Source: CAYRGS01 sp964423875 (GTDB lineage Bacteria; UBA8248; JACPRG01; G963555815). Taken from it: a stretch of 8,119 nucleotides of DNA. The notes under the pieces are model-generated. The model made no database searches, was not told the DNA's origin, and saw only the letters and a list, made by a program, of their open reading frames with translations. A program made the translations under genes and the position numbers. Each line of letters begins with the position of its first letter. The stretch's first letter is position 1. The stretch spans positions 1-8,119 of the forward strand of contig CAYRGS010000134.1 in NCBI GenBank assembly GCA_964423875.1. Reading direction: 5' to 3'. Positions 1-6,797 of this stretch are shown in pieces.

Positions 1-1
1 C

Positions 2-2719
2 TACAGCCTGCGCGGCACCCCCGGCGGCGTCTATACTTTAATCAGCGCGCCGGCCGCAAAGGCGAAGCGGCGGGCCGGGGCGCCGGCCGCCCTGGAAGGT
101 CTCTACGAGGGACTCAGCGTGGCGGATGTCAACGGCGACGGGAAGTGGGACCTGGCCGCGGCGAACGGCACGGCGGAACAGAACGGCGGGGTTCAGGTGT
201 TCCTCGGCGACGGCCGGGGCGAGTGGTTGGGGGAGTCCGGCCCGACGCGCGGCGGCATATTTCGCGACGTGAAGCTTGTGGACTTGAACGGCGACGGCCT
301 CACCGATTTAGCGGCCGCCGGCTGGGGCCCCGGGTCCGGCCTCCGAGTCTGGTTGCAGCGTGAGAAGGGCGGCGGTTGGAAGGGGCTTCCGCTCATCGCC
401 CAGGGCAACTATTGGGGCGTCTGGGCGTCGGATCTCAATCGCGATGGCCGGATGGACCTGGCCGCCACCACTTTCCAGAACGGTGTCCGGGTTTACTGGG
501 GAAAAGGGGACGGCCGGTTCGAGAAGGGCAAGTCGCCGGTGCGGGATGGAAGCTTCTGGCGAGTCCGCTCCGCGGACATGAACGGCGACGGCGCCCCCGA
601 CCTGCTGGCCACCAGCATCGACGGCAATGGCGTCCGCCTCTGGCTCAATGATGGCAGCGGTCGGTGGGAGGCGGACCCGCGGTATCTGCCGAAGTTCGGA
701 GTTTTCTACGGCCTTGTAGTCCGGGACATCGACCGGGACGGAAAGCTGGACGTGACCGTCGCCAGCCGGCAGGACGGCGTCAAAGTCTGGCTGCGGGGGC
801 CGACCGCGCCCTTCGCGAATTCCGGCCTGCCCAAGGGCTTGGCGCGCGCCGCCGCCGTAGCGAGGATGCGGCACGATGTGCGCAACGGGGCCGACACCGG
901 GGCAAGACCCGTCCGCAAGGTGGTCTCCAGCGGCGCGCCGGTCCCGGATAACAAATCCATGTCTCGGCTTCACCCCGGTTTGTTCTATCCGGCCGACGCG
1001 GTGAACGGGCCTTCAGCAAAACGGAAAGGGGCCCCTTCCGCCGCGAAAGTGATTCCTCCCGTTTTCGTTGTCAAGGGTGCTCGCGCAGATTATCCCGACC
1101 GCTCCGACCGTTTCCAGGTGGGAGCGCCCCCGCTCAAGGGCGAAGGGTCCGGTTTTCCGGACGGGACCCGGGTGGCTCAAGCAACCAGGAGGCGCCGTCC
1201 GATACGGGCCGGAAAAGAGGGCTGGGAGCCTCCGGGAACGCCCAAATCCTACAGAATCGGTGTCGGCGACCAGCTGGCGATCAACATCTGGCGGGGGCTG
1301 AGGGCGGAGGTGAACCGGGTGATCGTGGACGGGGAGGGCAAGATCGGATTTACGTTCCTGGAAAACGTACAGGCGGCGGGTTTGACGGCCACCGAGTTGG
1401 ACACATCGATCTCCCAGCTGCTGAGGAAATTCATCAAGCGGCCCCGTCTGGACCTCCGCGTCATGGAGTTCCGCAGCCAAAGCTATACAATGCTGGGCGA
1501 GGTCGGCCGGCAGGGCCGCTTTCCCATCAGGGGTCCGGTTCGTGTTTTCGACGCCGTAATCGCCGCGGGGGGAGCCAGACCCGGAGCGGACATCAAGCAC
1601 ACCAGAGTGCTTCGGGAGGGCAAGTCCATCCCGGTCGCATTGAATAAGATCTTCGATGGCGACCAGAGTACGAACATCCTCCTCCAGCACGGCGACCAAG
1701 TCTTGGTCCCCAAGCTGGACATTCGTCGGGGGGCGATCCGGGTTGTCGGACAGGTTCCGAGACAGGGGAGCTACCCTGTCGGGGAGGATCTGCGCGTTTT
1801 GGACGCGGTCCTGGCCGCTGGATGCTGCCGCCGGGTGACCGCGGGCGACCCGCTGCCCGATATCCGCAGGACCCGCGTGATCCGCAAGGGCAGGATCATC
1901 CCGGTGAACCTGGATGAGGTCATCCTGCGGGGAGACCAGCGGCAGAACATCGTTCTGAAGGATGGGGACCAGGTAATCGTTCCCGGCGAGCCTAGGGGCT
2001 CCCTGACGGTGGTGGGGGAGATCCGCCAGCCGGGCCGGTACAAGATCGAGGGCCGGACCCAGCTCCTGGACGTAATCCTGCTGTCGGGCGGACACCGGGA
2101 CGCCGCGGACCTGACGCAGGTGAAGATATTCCGGGGGGGGCAGACGATCCTGGTCAATCTGGCCCAGGTCCTTTTTCAGGGCGACGCCAAGCAGAATATT
2201 GTCATCCGGGACGGCGATCAGATCGTGGTCCCCTCCCTGCCGGCCGAGCGGCAGCGGAAGCTGGAAAGAGACCGCCGGATCTACGCCTTGGGAGAGCTCA
2301 AGAGCCCCGGCTCTTACACCTTCAGGCCGGATGTCCAGAACCTGAGTCTGCTCGATGTCTTGACGAGGGCCGGCGGGTTCACGAAATTCGCCGTCGGCTC
2401 GAGCGCGAAGATCATCCGCGGGGACATCGAGCGTCCGGTGATCCTGTCGGCGGACATCGATCGGTTGCTTGAGATGGGGGACATCACGCAAAACCTCCCT
2501 CTCCAGGACCGGGACATTGTGTTTATTCCGCGAAGTTTCATTGGAGACGCCAACGACTGGATGGATAAGATCCGGCCGTTCCTGACGTTCTTCTTGTTCC
2601 CCGGCACCTACCGGGACCAGTATGCGACCAGCAGCGAGGCGCTTCGGGTGGATATCGGCGGGAAGAGAACGGAGTCGACCGGGGGGGGCATTCAGCAGAC
2701 GCTCATCTTGTCTCAGTAG
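2..2719 (+). CDS. FG-GAP/VCBS propeller fused to Wza-type polysaccharide export protein (5' partial)
   Basis: Probable outer-membrane or periplasmic polysaccharide export protein, open to the left edge. Residues are numbered from a GTG at 119. Five DxNxDG-type calcium-binding motifs (about residues 3, 55, 105, 153 and 203) mark FG-GAP/VCBS propeller blades at 48-52-residue spacing. An Arg/Pro/Gly/Ala-rich linker follows (about 230-375), then a Poly_export domain opening with YRIGVGDQL (378-452), four SLBB repeats (455-805) and a short C-terminal region that could hold the pore helix seen in Wza. The GTG at 119 has a GAGGGA six bases upstream, but starting there would clip the first blade and leave no export signal. 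The frame is open back to base 2, so I call the gene 5' partial. The signal peptide or lipobox is not visible. The gene lies 20 bases before a Wzc-like gene, the usual wza-wzc pairing. The export role is well supported; the propeller's role is unknown. Confidence 0.9.
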   Translation, partial: YSLRGTPGGVYTLISAPAAKAKRRAGAPAALEGLYEGLSVADVNGDGKWDLAAANGTAEQNGGVQVFLGDGRGEWLGESGPTRGGIFRDVKLVDLNGDGLTDLAAAGWGPGSGLRVWLQREKGGGWKGLPLIAQGNYWGVWASDLNRDGRMDLAATTFQNGVRVYWGKGDGRFEKGKSPVRDGSFWRVRSADMNGDGAPDLLATSIDGNGVRLWLNDGSGRWEADPRYLPKFGVFYGLVVRDIDRDGKLDVTVASRQDGVKVWLRGPTAPFANSGLPKGLARAAAVARMRHDVRNGADTGARPVRKVVSSGAPVPDNKSMSRLHPGLFYPADAVNGPSAKRKGAPSAAKVIPPVFVVKGARADYPDRSDRFQVGAPPLKGEGSGFPDGTRVAQATRRRRPIRAGKEGWEPPGTPKSYRIGVGDQLAINIWRGLRAEVNRVIVDGEGKIGFTFLENVQAAGLTATELDTSISQLLRKFIKRPRLDLRVMEFRSQSYTMLGEVGRQGRFPIRGPVRVFDAVIAAGGARPGADIKHTRVLREGKSIPVALNKIFDGDQSTNILLQHGDQVLVPKLDIRRGAIRVVGQVPRQGSYPVGEDLRVLDAVLAAGCCRRVTAGDPLPDIRRTRVIRKGRIIPVNLDEVILRGDQRQNIVLKDGDQVIVPGEPRGSLTVVGEIRQPGRYKIEGRTQLLDVILLSGGHRDAADLTQVKIFRGGQTILVNLAQVLFQGDAKQNIVIRDGDQIVVPSLPAERQRKLERDRRIYALGELKSPGSYTFRPDVQNLSLLDVLTRAGGFTKFAVGSSAKIIRGDIERPVILSADIDRLLEMGDITQNLPLQDRDIVFIPRSFIGDANDWMDKIRPFLTFFLFPGTYRDQYATSSEALRVDIGGKRTESTGGGIQQTLILSQ
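95..790 (+). repeat. Five FG-GAP/VCBS propeller repeats within the export gene
   Basis: The protein repeats a unit of about 50 residues: an aromatic/Gly lead-in (such as GNYWGVWASD), a DxNxDGxxDL calcium loop, a short Ala/Thr strand, then a G(V/L)(Q/R/K)VWL strand. The calcium loops begin at bases 125, 281, 431, 575 and 725. The last copy is DIDRDG, slightly degenerate. The sequence before the first visible loop (bases 2-94) is Ala/Lys/Arg-rich and does not obviously form a blade. Either the propeller starts here or earlier blades lie left of the window. Confidence 0.85.
1481..2533 (+). repeat. Four tandem SLBB repeats
   Basis: Four diverged copies of a unit of about 85-92 residues, each opening with G(E/Q)(V/I/L)xxxGxY/F and closing with a QNxxLxDGDQxxVP-type turn. 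The openings are near residues 460, 544, 633 and 725 (numbered from the GTG at 119), and the closings near 518, 608, 692 and 790. SLBB domains build the periplasmic rings of Wza-like channels. Wza itself has fewer such repeats, so this channel may have a longer periplasmic barrel. The second copy has CC where the others have GG in the (A/S)GG turn, plus a short insertion after it. Confidence 0.85.
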
Positions 2720-2731
2720 CATCCTCCCGTT

Positions 2732-2735
2732 GGAG
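2732..2735 (+). promoter_or_regulatory. Ribosome binding site for the Wzc-like gene
   Basis: GGAG lies in the 20-base gap after the export-gene stop. It is 4 bases from the ATG at 2740 and 7 bases from the adjacent in-frame ATG at 2743. The longer spacing is more typical, so initiation at 2743 is at least as likely. The products differ by one Met. Confidence 0.6.
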
Positions 2736-2739
2736 TTGA

Positions 2740-5235
2740 ATGATGGCGCTGTATGACATCAACATCCGGGATTACTGGAGGATCATCCGCAAGCGCCGGA
2801 CGGTGATCATCTTCACAACGGTCTTATTGGCGTTGTTCAGCTTTGTCTTCGGCAAGCTCAACGAACCGATTCCCATCTATTCCGCCGCTTCGGCGGTCAA
2901 GTTCCAACGCAGCACGATGGCTGACGGATTCGTGCGGGAAGCCTTCACGTTCGCCCCCACCGACGAAATCGCCACGCAGATGGTCATCGCTAGGAGCTAC
3001 CCCATCATGGAGGGGGTGGCCAAGGGCCTGAAGCTGATCGATCCGAACCTTTCGTCGGAGAAGATTCGCTCCGATCGTCGCCTGGTCTCCACCGTCAACG
3101 GGCTGCGCAAGCAGGTCCGCATCGAGCAGCAGGGCGAGACCAACATCATGACCATCCGCGCCACCTCCACCGACCCGAAGCTGGCCTTCCGGATAGCCAA
3201 CTTGGTGGCGCACGTGTACCAGGAGCAGATGGCCCTCGAGCGGAACAAGGAAAACCGCGAATCGCGCCTGTTCATCGAAAACCAGCTCAAGGTGGTGGAA
3301 GGCAGACTCCGGAAGGCGGAGAACCGGGTCAAGAAATTCCAGGAGACTCACCGGTTCTTTACCATCCGCGAGCTGGCGAGCGCGGTGACGTCGGAGCTGC
3401 TGAAACTGGAAAGAGACCTGGGGAACCGGCAGAACAAGCTGGGGGCGACGAGCCTGCTCTTGAAGCAGCTCCGGGGGATCAAAGCCTTGAAGGGCCACAG
3501 CAACGAGCGCCTGTTCATCGACTCCGGCTCGCCGGCCGCCCGGCTCAACGGCAAGCTGCTCGATCTCCAGCTCAAGCGGGACGCCCTCCTCATCGCCTTC
3601 ACCAACGATCACCCCGAGGTCATCGAGACCAACCGGCAGATCATCGACCTGCTCGATGAAATGAAGAACGAGTTGTCGGCCGAGGAGCGGATTCGAAAGC
3701 TCCGGGTGGGGGAGTTGGCAAAACAGGTCGGAGCGGCGAGGAAGCGGGCCGCGGAAGTCCCGGACATCGGCGTGCTGTACGGCCGTCTCCAGCAACAGGT
3801 GAAGGTCAACGGCGAGGTTTACAGCCTTCTGATCGGCAAGCTGCAAACGGCCCGGATCCGCGAGGCGGGGGTGGGCAGTGAGGTGTCCATCGTCCGGCCC
3901 GCGTTCGAGCCCGACACCCCGATCAACAACCCCTCCCTTATCCTCAACTCCCTCATCGGGGCCATCATCGGCATGGTGGTGGGGTTGGTCTTCGCGTTCT
4001 TGCTGGAAACGCTGGACACCTCCATCGGCGCCATCGAAGACGTCGAGGAGTTTCTGGGCGTTCCGGTGGTGGGGATCATCCCCTACACCGATCCGGATTT
4101 CTTGTTCCGGGATTATCTCAACGAGAATCCGGAGAAGACGGAGAGTTTTGCCTCGGAAGTGTTTTACCGCCTGGTCTGCCATTTCATGCCGCGCACGCCC
4201 ATGGCGGAGGCCTACCGCTCGCTGCGGACCAACATGGAGTTCCTGTCCCTGGAAAAGAGCGGCAACGCGTTCGTGGTGACGAGCTCCTCTCCCGGCGAGG
4301 GGAAGACCAATACGGTTATCAACCTGGCGTTGGCCTTTTCCCAGTCGGGCAAGCGGACCCTGCTCATCAGCGCGGACCTCAGACGCCCGACCATCTACCG
4401 GATCTTCGGCATCGAACGGGACCCCGGCCTGACCGATGTCCTCCTCGGAAACAACGAATGGCGCGAAGTGGTGCGGACCGTGACGGACATCCGGATCGGA
4501 AAGTTCGACATGGAGGACATCATGTTGACCCCCGGTCTGGACAACCTGTCCATTATGACTTGCGGCCCGATCCCCCCCAACGCGGCCGAGCTGCTCAACT
4601 CTGCCACGATGAAGAACTTCCTCCAGGAGGTCTCCAAGGCCTACGACGTTGTCCTCATGGACACCCCCCCCATCCTCCCCGTCACCGACGCGGCCATCCT
4701 TGGCACGATGGTCCACGGCACCATCCTGGTCTACCAGGTCGGTCAAGTCGCCCGGGGCGCACTACGGCGCGCCAAGGTGACGATGGACAACGTTCAGGCC
4801 CCAGTTTGGGGAGTCGTTCTCAACTCCCTGCGAGTGGAAGATGACGAGGTGGATCCGGAGGAAGCCGGGCGGGTTGAGGACGAAGCCGATGATGATGAAG
4901 ACGTGGAATACCGGACACCGCCGGGCGGAGGGAGGCGGAAGTCCTCCAAGACCCCGGCCGTCGGGTTCCTCTTGGGGGTTCTGGCCCTGGTGGGAGGGTG
5001 GCTTTGGCAGGAAGGGTATCCGATTCCTTACGTGAAGGCCCGTCGCACCCTCATGGGACCCATCCGGAAGTCCGCCCCCGCGACGAAACCCGCCCGGCGG
5101 AAGGTGACGGGTTCCACCCTCCCGGCGCGCGACGAAGGCGCCCGTCTTTCCAACCGAAATGCGCGGTCTCCGTCCGGCGGGCCCAAGAGCCCATCCGCGA
5201 CAAGGCCGATCGGGCCCGGTCCATCCAGTCCGTGA
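2740..5235 (+). CDS. Wzc-like polysaccharide co-polymerase with BY-kinase-type ATPase domain
   Basis: Inner-membrane protein expected to work with the upstream Wza-like protein in controlling chain length and export of a surface polysaccharide; 831 aa, slightly longer than typical Wzc. Residues 1-425 form a Wzz/PCP module: transmembrane segment about 21-38, a periplasmic region with predicted helical/coiled-coil parts (about 170-205 and 300-350), a Pro-containing PDTPINNPS motif before the second membrane segment (about 400-423). The cytoplasmic domain has the EX2RX2R oligomer motif (E490, R493, R496), Walker A SSSPGEGKT with K522, Walker A' LLISADLRRP (541-550) and Walker B VVLMDTPP with D641. 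Oddities: the first Asp of the usual DxD in Walker A' is Ser (S544); there is no terminal Tyr cluster (only Y724, Y760 and Y764); an acidic stretch (700-722) leads into an extra hydrophobic segment (740-757) and a Lys/Arg/Pro/Ser-rich tail. Family assignment is firm; active tyrosine kinase function is uncertain. Confidence 0.93.
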   Translation: MMALYDINIRDYWRIIRKRRTVIIFTTVLLALFSFVFGKLNEPIPIYSAASAVKFQRSTMADGFVREAFTFAPTDEIATQMVIARSYPIMEGVAKGLKLIDPNLSSEKIRSDRRLVSTVNGLRKQVRIEQQGETNIMTIRATSTDPKLAFRIANLVAHVYQEQMALERNKENRESRLFIENQLKVVEGRLRKAENRVKKFQETHRFFTIRELASAVTSELLKLERDLGNRQNKLGATSLLLKQLRGIKALKGHSNERLFIDSGSPAARLNGKLLDLQLKRDALLIAFTNDHPEVIETNRQIIDLLDEMKNELSAEERIRKLRVGELAKQVGAARKRAAEVPDIGVLYGRLQQQVKVNGEVYSLLIGKLQTARIREAGVGSEVSIVRPAFEPDTPINNPSLILNSLIGAIIGMVVGLVFAFLLETLDTSIGAIEDVEEFLGVPVVGIIPYTDPDFLFRDYLNENPEKTESFASEVFYRLVCHFMPRTPMAEAYRSLRTNMEFLSLEKSGNAFVVTSSSPGEGKTNTVINLALAFSQSGKRTLLISADLRRPTIYRIFGIERDPGLTDVLLGNNEWREVVRTVTDIRIGKFDMEDIMLTPGLDNLSIMTCGPIPPNAAELLNSATMKNFLQEVSKAYDVVLMDTPPILPVTDAAILGTMVHGTILVYQVGQVARGALRRAKVTMDNVQAPVWGVVLNSLRVEDDEVDPEEAGRVEDEADDDEDVEYRTPPGGGRRKSSKTPAVGFLLGVLALVGGWLWQEGYPIPYVKARRTLMGPIRKSAPATKPARRKVTGSTLPARDEGARLSNRNARSPSGGPKSPSATRPIGPGPSSP

Positions 5236-5336
5236 TCAGCCTCCGGTGGCCTGGACCCGTTTGATCTGGAAAGCCGAAGCCGGTCAGAGCTTTGAAAAAC
5301 AATTGAGTTTGAGTCCTCTTCTGATTTGTATAAGAC

Positions 5337-5366
5337 TTTACACTTGGCGGGTCTCACCCCTAAAAT
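5337..5366 (+). promoter_or_regulatory. Candidate sigma-70-type promoter for the FrhB-like/molybdenum hydroxylase unit
   Basis: TTTACA at 5337-5342 (5 of 6 to TTGACA) and TAAAAT at 5361-5366 (5 of 6 to TATAAT) are separated by 18 bases, within the normal range. They lie in an AT-rich patch (about 5290-5382) that stands out in GC-rich surroundings. Transcription would begin near 5373, giving a leader of about 158 bases. The stretch before it (5236-5336) has only weak short inverted repeats and no T-tract terminator that I can see. A second hexamer, TATAAG at 5329-5334, has no well-spaced -35 partner. Confidence 0.55.
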
Positions 5367-5372
5367 GGCATG

Positions 5373-5530
5373 AAATATTTCCTGGCAGAGGGCATCGCCC
5401 GGCTGAACCGTAAGTCTTATCGCGGACGGTGGGTGGGCGGGCGCTTCCGGGGGGGGTGATTCGGTTTGGGGCATTGCCTCGAGTCGGATGACTCCGCCTC
5501 ATTTCTTTTAATAGCGAGAGACCGAGCCAA
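5373..5530 (+). promoter_or_regulatory. Structured 5' leader with paired hairpins
   Basis: The predicted untranslated leader of the FrhB-like gene. It contains GGGC-ATC-GCCC (5390-5400), a near copy GGGGC-ATT-GCCTC (5468-5480; one G-U pair), and GAGTC-GGAT-GACTC (5481-5494) followed by a T-rich run. AACCG (5406-5410) can also pair with CGGTT (5462-5466), which would bracket the G-rich segment. I do not recognise a known riboswitch class, including the molybdenum cofactor or cyclic-di-GMP types. The pairings were read by eye and not folded, so function is an inference. Confidence 0.4.
5431..5456 (+). other. Putative G-quadruplex motif
   Basis: Three GGG tracts separated by single bases (5431-5433, 5435-5437, 5439-5441), then a 7-base loop and a run of eight G (5449-5456). 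This satisfies the standard four-tract, loop 1-7 pattern on the coding strand, so it would be present in the leader RNA about 75 bases before the start codon. Such motifs also arise by chance in high-GC DNA. Confidence 0.45.
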
Positions 5531-6754
5531 ATGACGCACGCGACGTTTAAAGACATGATGCAGGACGTGGTGTTCTGGGGGAGTTGCTGCGAGTGCGGAT
5601 CGTGCGTCTTGGTATGCCCCCATAACGTCATCGAGTACGTGGACGGCAAGCCCAAGCAGACGGCCAAGGCGTCGGCCGCGCACGACTACTGCGGGATCAG
5701 TGAAGGCATTGGTTGCGACGTCTGCGCGTCCGTCTGCCCCAGGCTTTATCCGAAGGAGTGGAACCTCAAGGACCTCCTGTTCGGAAACGACCGGCCCTAC
5801 GAAGGAGCCTTCGGGACGTACCGCACCATCCAGGTGGCCCGCGCCAAAGACCCCGGGATGCTCGCGGCGGGCGAGGACGGCGGCGTCGTGACGACGATCC
5901 TGGAATGGGCCATGCGGGAGGGCGTCATCGACGGGGCCGTCGCCTCCTCGTTGGACGGAACGCTTCCCTGCCAGCCGGTGCCTACCGTGGTCACCTCTCC
6001 GGAGGAGCTTCGGAAGACCGCCAAGTCCTGGTACACTTATGTCCCCAACAACCTGGGACTGGAGGAGGTCAAGAAAAAGGGTCTCGAGAAGGTGGCCTTC
6101 GTCGGCGTGCCCTGTCAGATCACCCCGATCCGGAAGATGGAGCTCTGCGATCCGGACTTCATCAAGACGCCGGACAAGCGGCCCAAGATCGTCGAGAAGC
6201 AGGAAGAGTTCCTGAAGGGTTTCGGTCGGCGCGTCGCCCTGAGCATCGGCCTGTTCTGCACGGAGGTCTTCAATTACCAGGGCCTGATGGTGGAGAAGAT
6301 CCAGGGCGAGCTCGGCGTCTCCCTGTCCGAAGTGGTCAAATTCAACGTCAAGGGAAAGGTCCTTGTATACAAGAAGGACGGAGAGATCGTCGAGCTCAAG
6401 CTGAAGGAGTGCGCCACGAAGTACGGCCGCCCCGAGTGCCACCACTGCGGGGACTTTTCCGCCGAATTGGCCGACATCGCCTGCGGGGGCGTCGGTGCCA
6501 TGGGGTGGACCATCGTCGTCACCCGGACGCCCCGGGGGGAAGAAATCTGGAACCGCGTGGCGGCGTCCGGCCTGGTCGAGGTGAAATCCATCGAGGATTT
6601 CGAGAAGTCCCTCCGGGTCCTCAATATCCTCGCCGAGCGGCAGACCCAGCGGGTGCCGGAAGGGACGCGGCTGCGGGGCATGCCCCGCGCGCCCCTGGAA
6701 AACGGCGCGGTCCTCCGGACGGGCACGGAGCCGATCGAGACCGGGACGCCGTGA
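5531..6754 (+). CDS. FrhB/FdhB-family iron-sulfur flavoprotein (coenzyme F420 hydrogenase/dehydrogenase beta subunit-like)
   Basis: Cytoplasmic electron-transfer flavoprotein of 407 aa, related to the F420-reducing hydrogenase and F420-dependent dehydrogenase beta subunits. Two N-terminal [4Fe-4S] motifs are visible: C19-x2-C22-x2-C25-x3-C29-P, and C54 with C62-x2-C65-x3-C69-P. They are followed by a flavin-site-like GEDGGVVTTIL (114-124), GVPCQI around C195, FCTEVF around C243, and a C-terminal CATKYGRPECHHCGDFSAELADI segment region with C294, C303, C306 and C318 typical of the FrhB/FdhB C-terminal domain. The ATG at 5531 has a weak purine-rich GAGAGA about 9 bases upstream; no better start is seen. 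It precedes two molybdenum hydroxylase subunits, so it may link that enzyme to F420, ferredoxin or another carrier. The family also includes members that do not use F420, so the cofactor is not settled. The last 35 or so residues look like a poorly conserved tail. Confidence 0.9.
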   Translation: MTHATFKDMMQDVVFWGSCCECGSCVLVCPHNVIEYVDGKPKQTAKASAAHDYCGISEGIGCDVCASVCPRLYPKEWNLKDLLFGNDRPYEGAFGTYRTIQVARAKDPGMLAAGEDGGVVTTILEWAMREGVIDGAVASSLDGTLPCQPVPTVVTSPEELRKTAKSWYTYVPNNLGLEEVKKKGLEKVAFVGVPCQITPIRKMELCDPDFIKTPDKRPKIVEKQEEFLKGFGRRVALSIGLFCTEVFNYQGLMVEKIQGELGVSLSEVVKFNVKGKVLVYKKDGEIVELKLKECATKYGRPECHHCGDFSAELADIACGGVGAMGWTIVVTRTPRGEEIWNRVAASGLVEVKSIEDFEKSLRVLNILAERQTQRVPEGTRLRGMPRAPLENGAVLRTGTEPIETGTP

Positions 6755-6764
6755 GACGCCTGAT

Positions 6765-6797
6765 TCGGGGGAGGCCCCGACCCGCGGAATGCGCGGG
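6765..6797 (+). other. Two abutting perfect GC hairpins after the FrhB-like gene
   Basis: TCGGGG-GAGG-CCCCGA (6765-6780) is followed with no gap by CCCGCG-GAATG-CGCGGG (6781-6797). Each has a perfect 6-base stem with a 4- or 5-base loop. They begin 10 bases after the stop codon. No T-tract follows, so they are not a classical intrinsic terminator. They could be a Rho-independent variant, an RNase barrier that sets the ratio of FrhB-like protein to hydroxylase, or chance. The rest of the 148-base gap holds no convincing promoter. Confidence 0.45.

Noticed and set aside
119..121. GTG with nearby GAGGGA as the true start of the export gene
   Set aside because: The spacing is plausible, but the same frame is open to the window edge, the start would cut into the first propeller blade, and the product would lack an export signal.
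1013..2722. Long antisense open frame opposite the export gene
   Set aside because: It mirrors a gene with clear domains, has low-complexity Asp/Arg/Leu/Pro composition and matches no family I recognise. High GC at third positions removes stop codons on the opposite strand.
2824..4746. 640-codon antisense open frame opposite the Wzc-like gene
   Set aside because: Its Asp/His/Val/Gly-heavy composition is typical of the reverse of a GC-rich gene, and the sense frame has all the BY-kinase motifs.
5218..5293. Intrinsic terminator after the Wzc-like gene
   Set aside because: Only short pairings (GGTCCA/TGGACC and AAAGC/GCTTT) with long loops and no T-tract were found.
5383..5399. Sigma-54-type promoter (TGGCA near 5383)
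   Set aside because: The GG and the downstream GC are not at the required 10-base spacing.
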